DNA of 41,734 nt, from assembly GCA_965370805.1 (NCBI GenBank), contig CBDUVZ010000012.1, positions 1-41,734 on the forward strand, written 5' to 3'. This DNA comes from CBDUVZ01 sp965370805. Its GTDB lineage: Bacteria > Hydrothermota > Tepidihabitantia > Tepidihabitantales > Tepidihabitantaceae. Made by a program: the position numbers and the translations under genes. Positions 41,589-41,734 of this stretch are shown here, piece after piece. A model generated the notes under the pieces. It worked only from the letters and a program-made list of their open reading frames with translations, was not told where the DNA came from and did not search any database. Numbering within the stretch: the stretch's first letter is position 1; each line of letters starts with the position of its first letter.

Positions 41589-41634
41589 CGACCCGAGGAC
41601 CTCGGTGCAGACCCCAAGGCACCAAGAGAGCGAT

Positions 41635-41670
41635 GAAGTCAGAAGTCAGAGTGCAGAATGCAGAAGGCAG
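41635..41670 (+). repeat. 36-bp dispersed repeat, copy 2
   Basis: Second copy of the repeat at 7896-7931, with G in place of A at five evenly spaced sites. The 7-bp periodicity is evident (AGTCAGA, AGTCAGA, GTGCAGA, ATGCAGA). The remaining bases to the window end hold no recognisable gene. Confidence 0.8.
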
Positions 41671-41734
41671 GAGCGGGGCAGGAGTCTTACCACGAAGACT
41701 CACTATGTCAAACAGAGTTTGATGTTAGCCTCAT

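Overview
The window is high-GC bacterial chromosome with densely packed genes. The mix is two envelope proteins with a C-terminal sorting-type domain (kelch protein, M14 peptidase), an Omp85 barrel, two further predicted surface proteins, a short NusA-IF2-YlxP cluster, and many dispersed short repeats. This points to a Gram-negative, FCB-like, uncultured lineage, possibly candidate phylum WOR-3/Stahlbacteria. That placement is inference from gene content; there is no rRNA here.

Left part (1-8845, mostly +): the end of an unknown gene, a two-gene unit with a putative nuclease-like protein and a large type III-type Mod DNA methyltransferase without a Res helicase, tRNA-Ala(GGC), then a TPR lipoprotein, an HNH endonuclease, a BamA/TamA-type barrel and undecaprenyl-diphosphatase UppP. 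Transcription then converges with a leftward nusA-infB-ylxP operon (8842-12449) that has a strong promoter. A gene-free gap of about 1.2 kb follows.

Middle (13649-21519): two adjacent envelope proteins of unknown function, tRNA-Ala(TGC), a kelch-repeat secreted protein, a SAM methyltransferase and a YgiQ-type radical SAM protein.

Accessory island (about 21600-31300): small defence or toxin-antitoxin modules, each with its own promoter: a nucleotidyltransferase pair, a HigB-HigA-SecB toxin-antitoxin-chaperone system, HicBA, a two-gene restriction-modification system, a membrane TPR protein and a four-helix/DUF5674 pair. Copies of one dispersed repeat of about 100-200 bp separate most of these modules. 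It encodes a Lys/Arg-rich tail and ends in a conserved TCCCC-AGAACTCC-type terminus. Several modules start translation 6-9 nt after the -10 box, which suggests leaderless mRNAs. This cassette-like layout is the most unusual feature of the window.

Right part (31979-41516, all -): a six-gene operon reading M14 carboxypeptidase, M16 peptidase, M16-like partner, MBL hydrolase, CoA-transferase fused to a GNAT domain, and ADP-forming acetyl-CoA synthetase. It combines secreted protein breakdown with acetate/acyl-CoA energy conservation. Between it and the island is an indel-free array of about 25 diverged 12-bp units (31572-31871).
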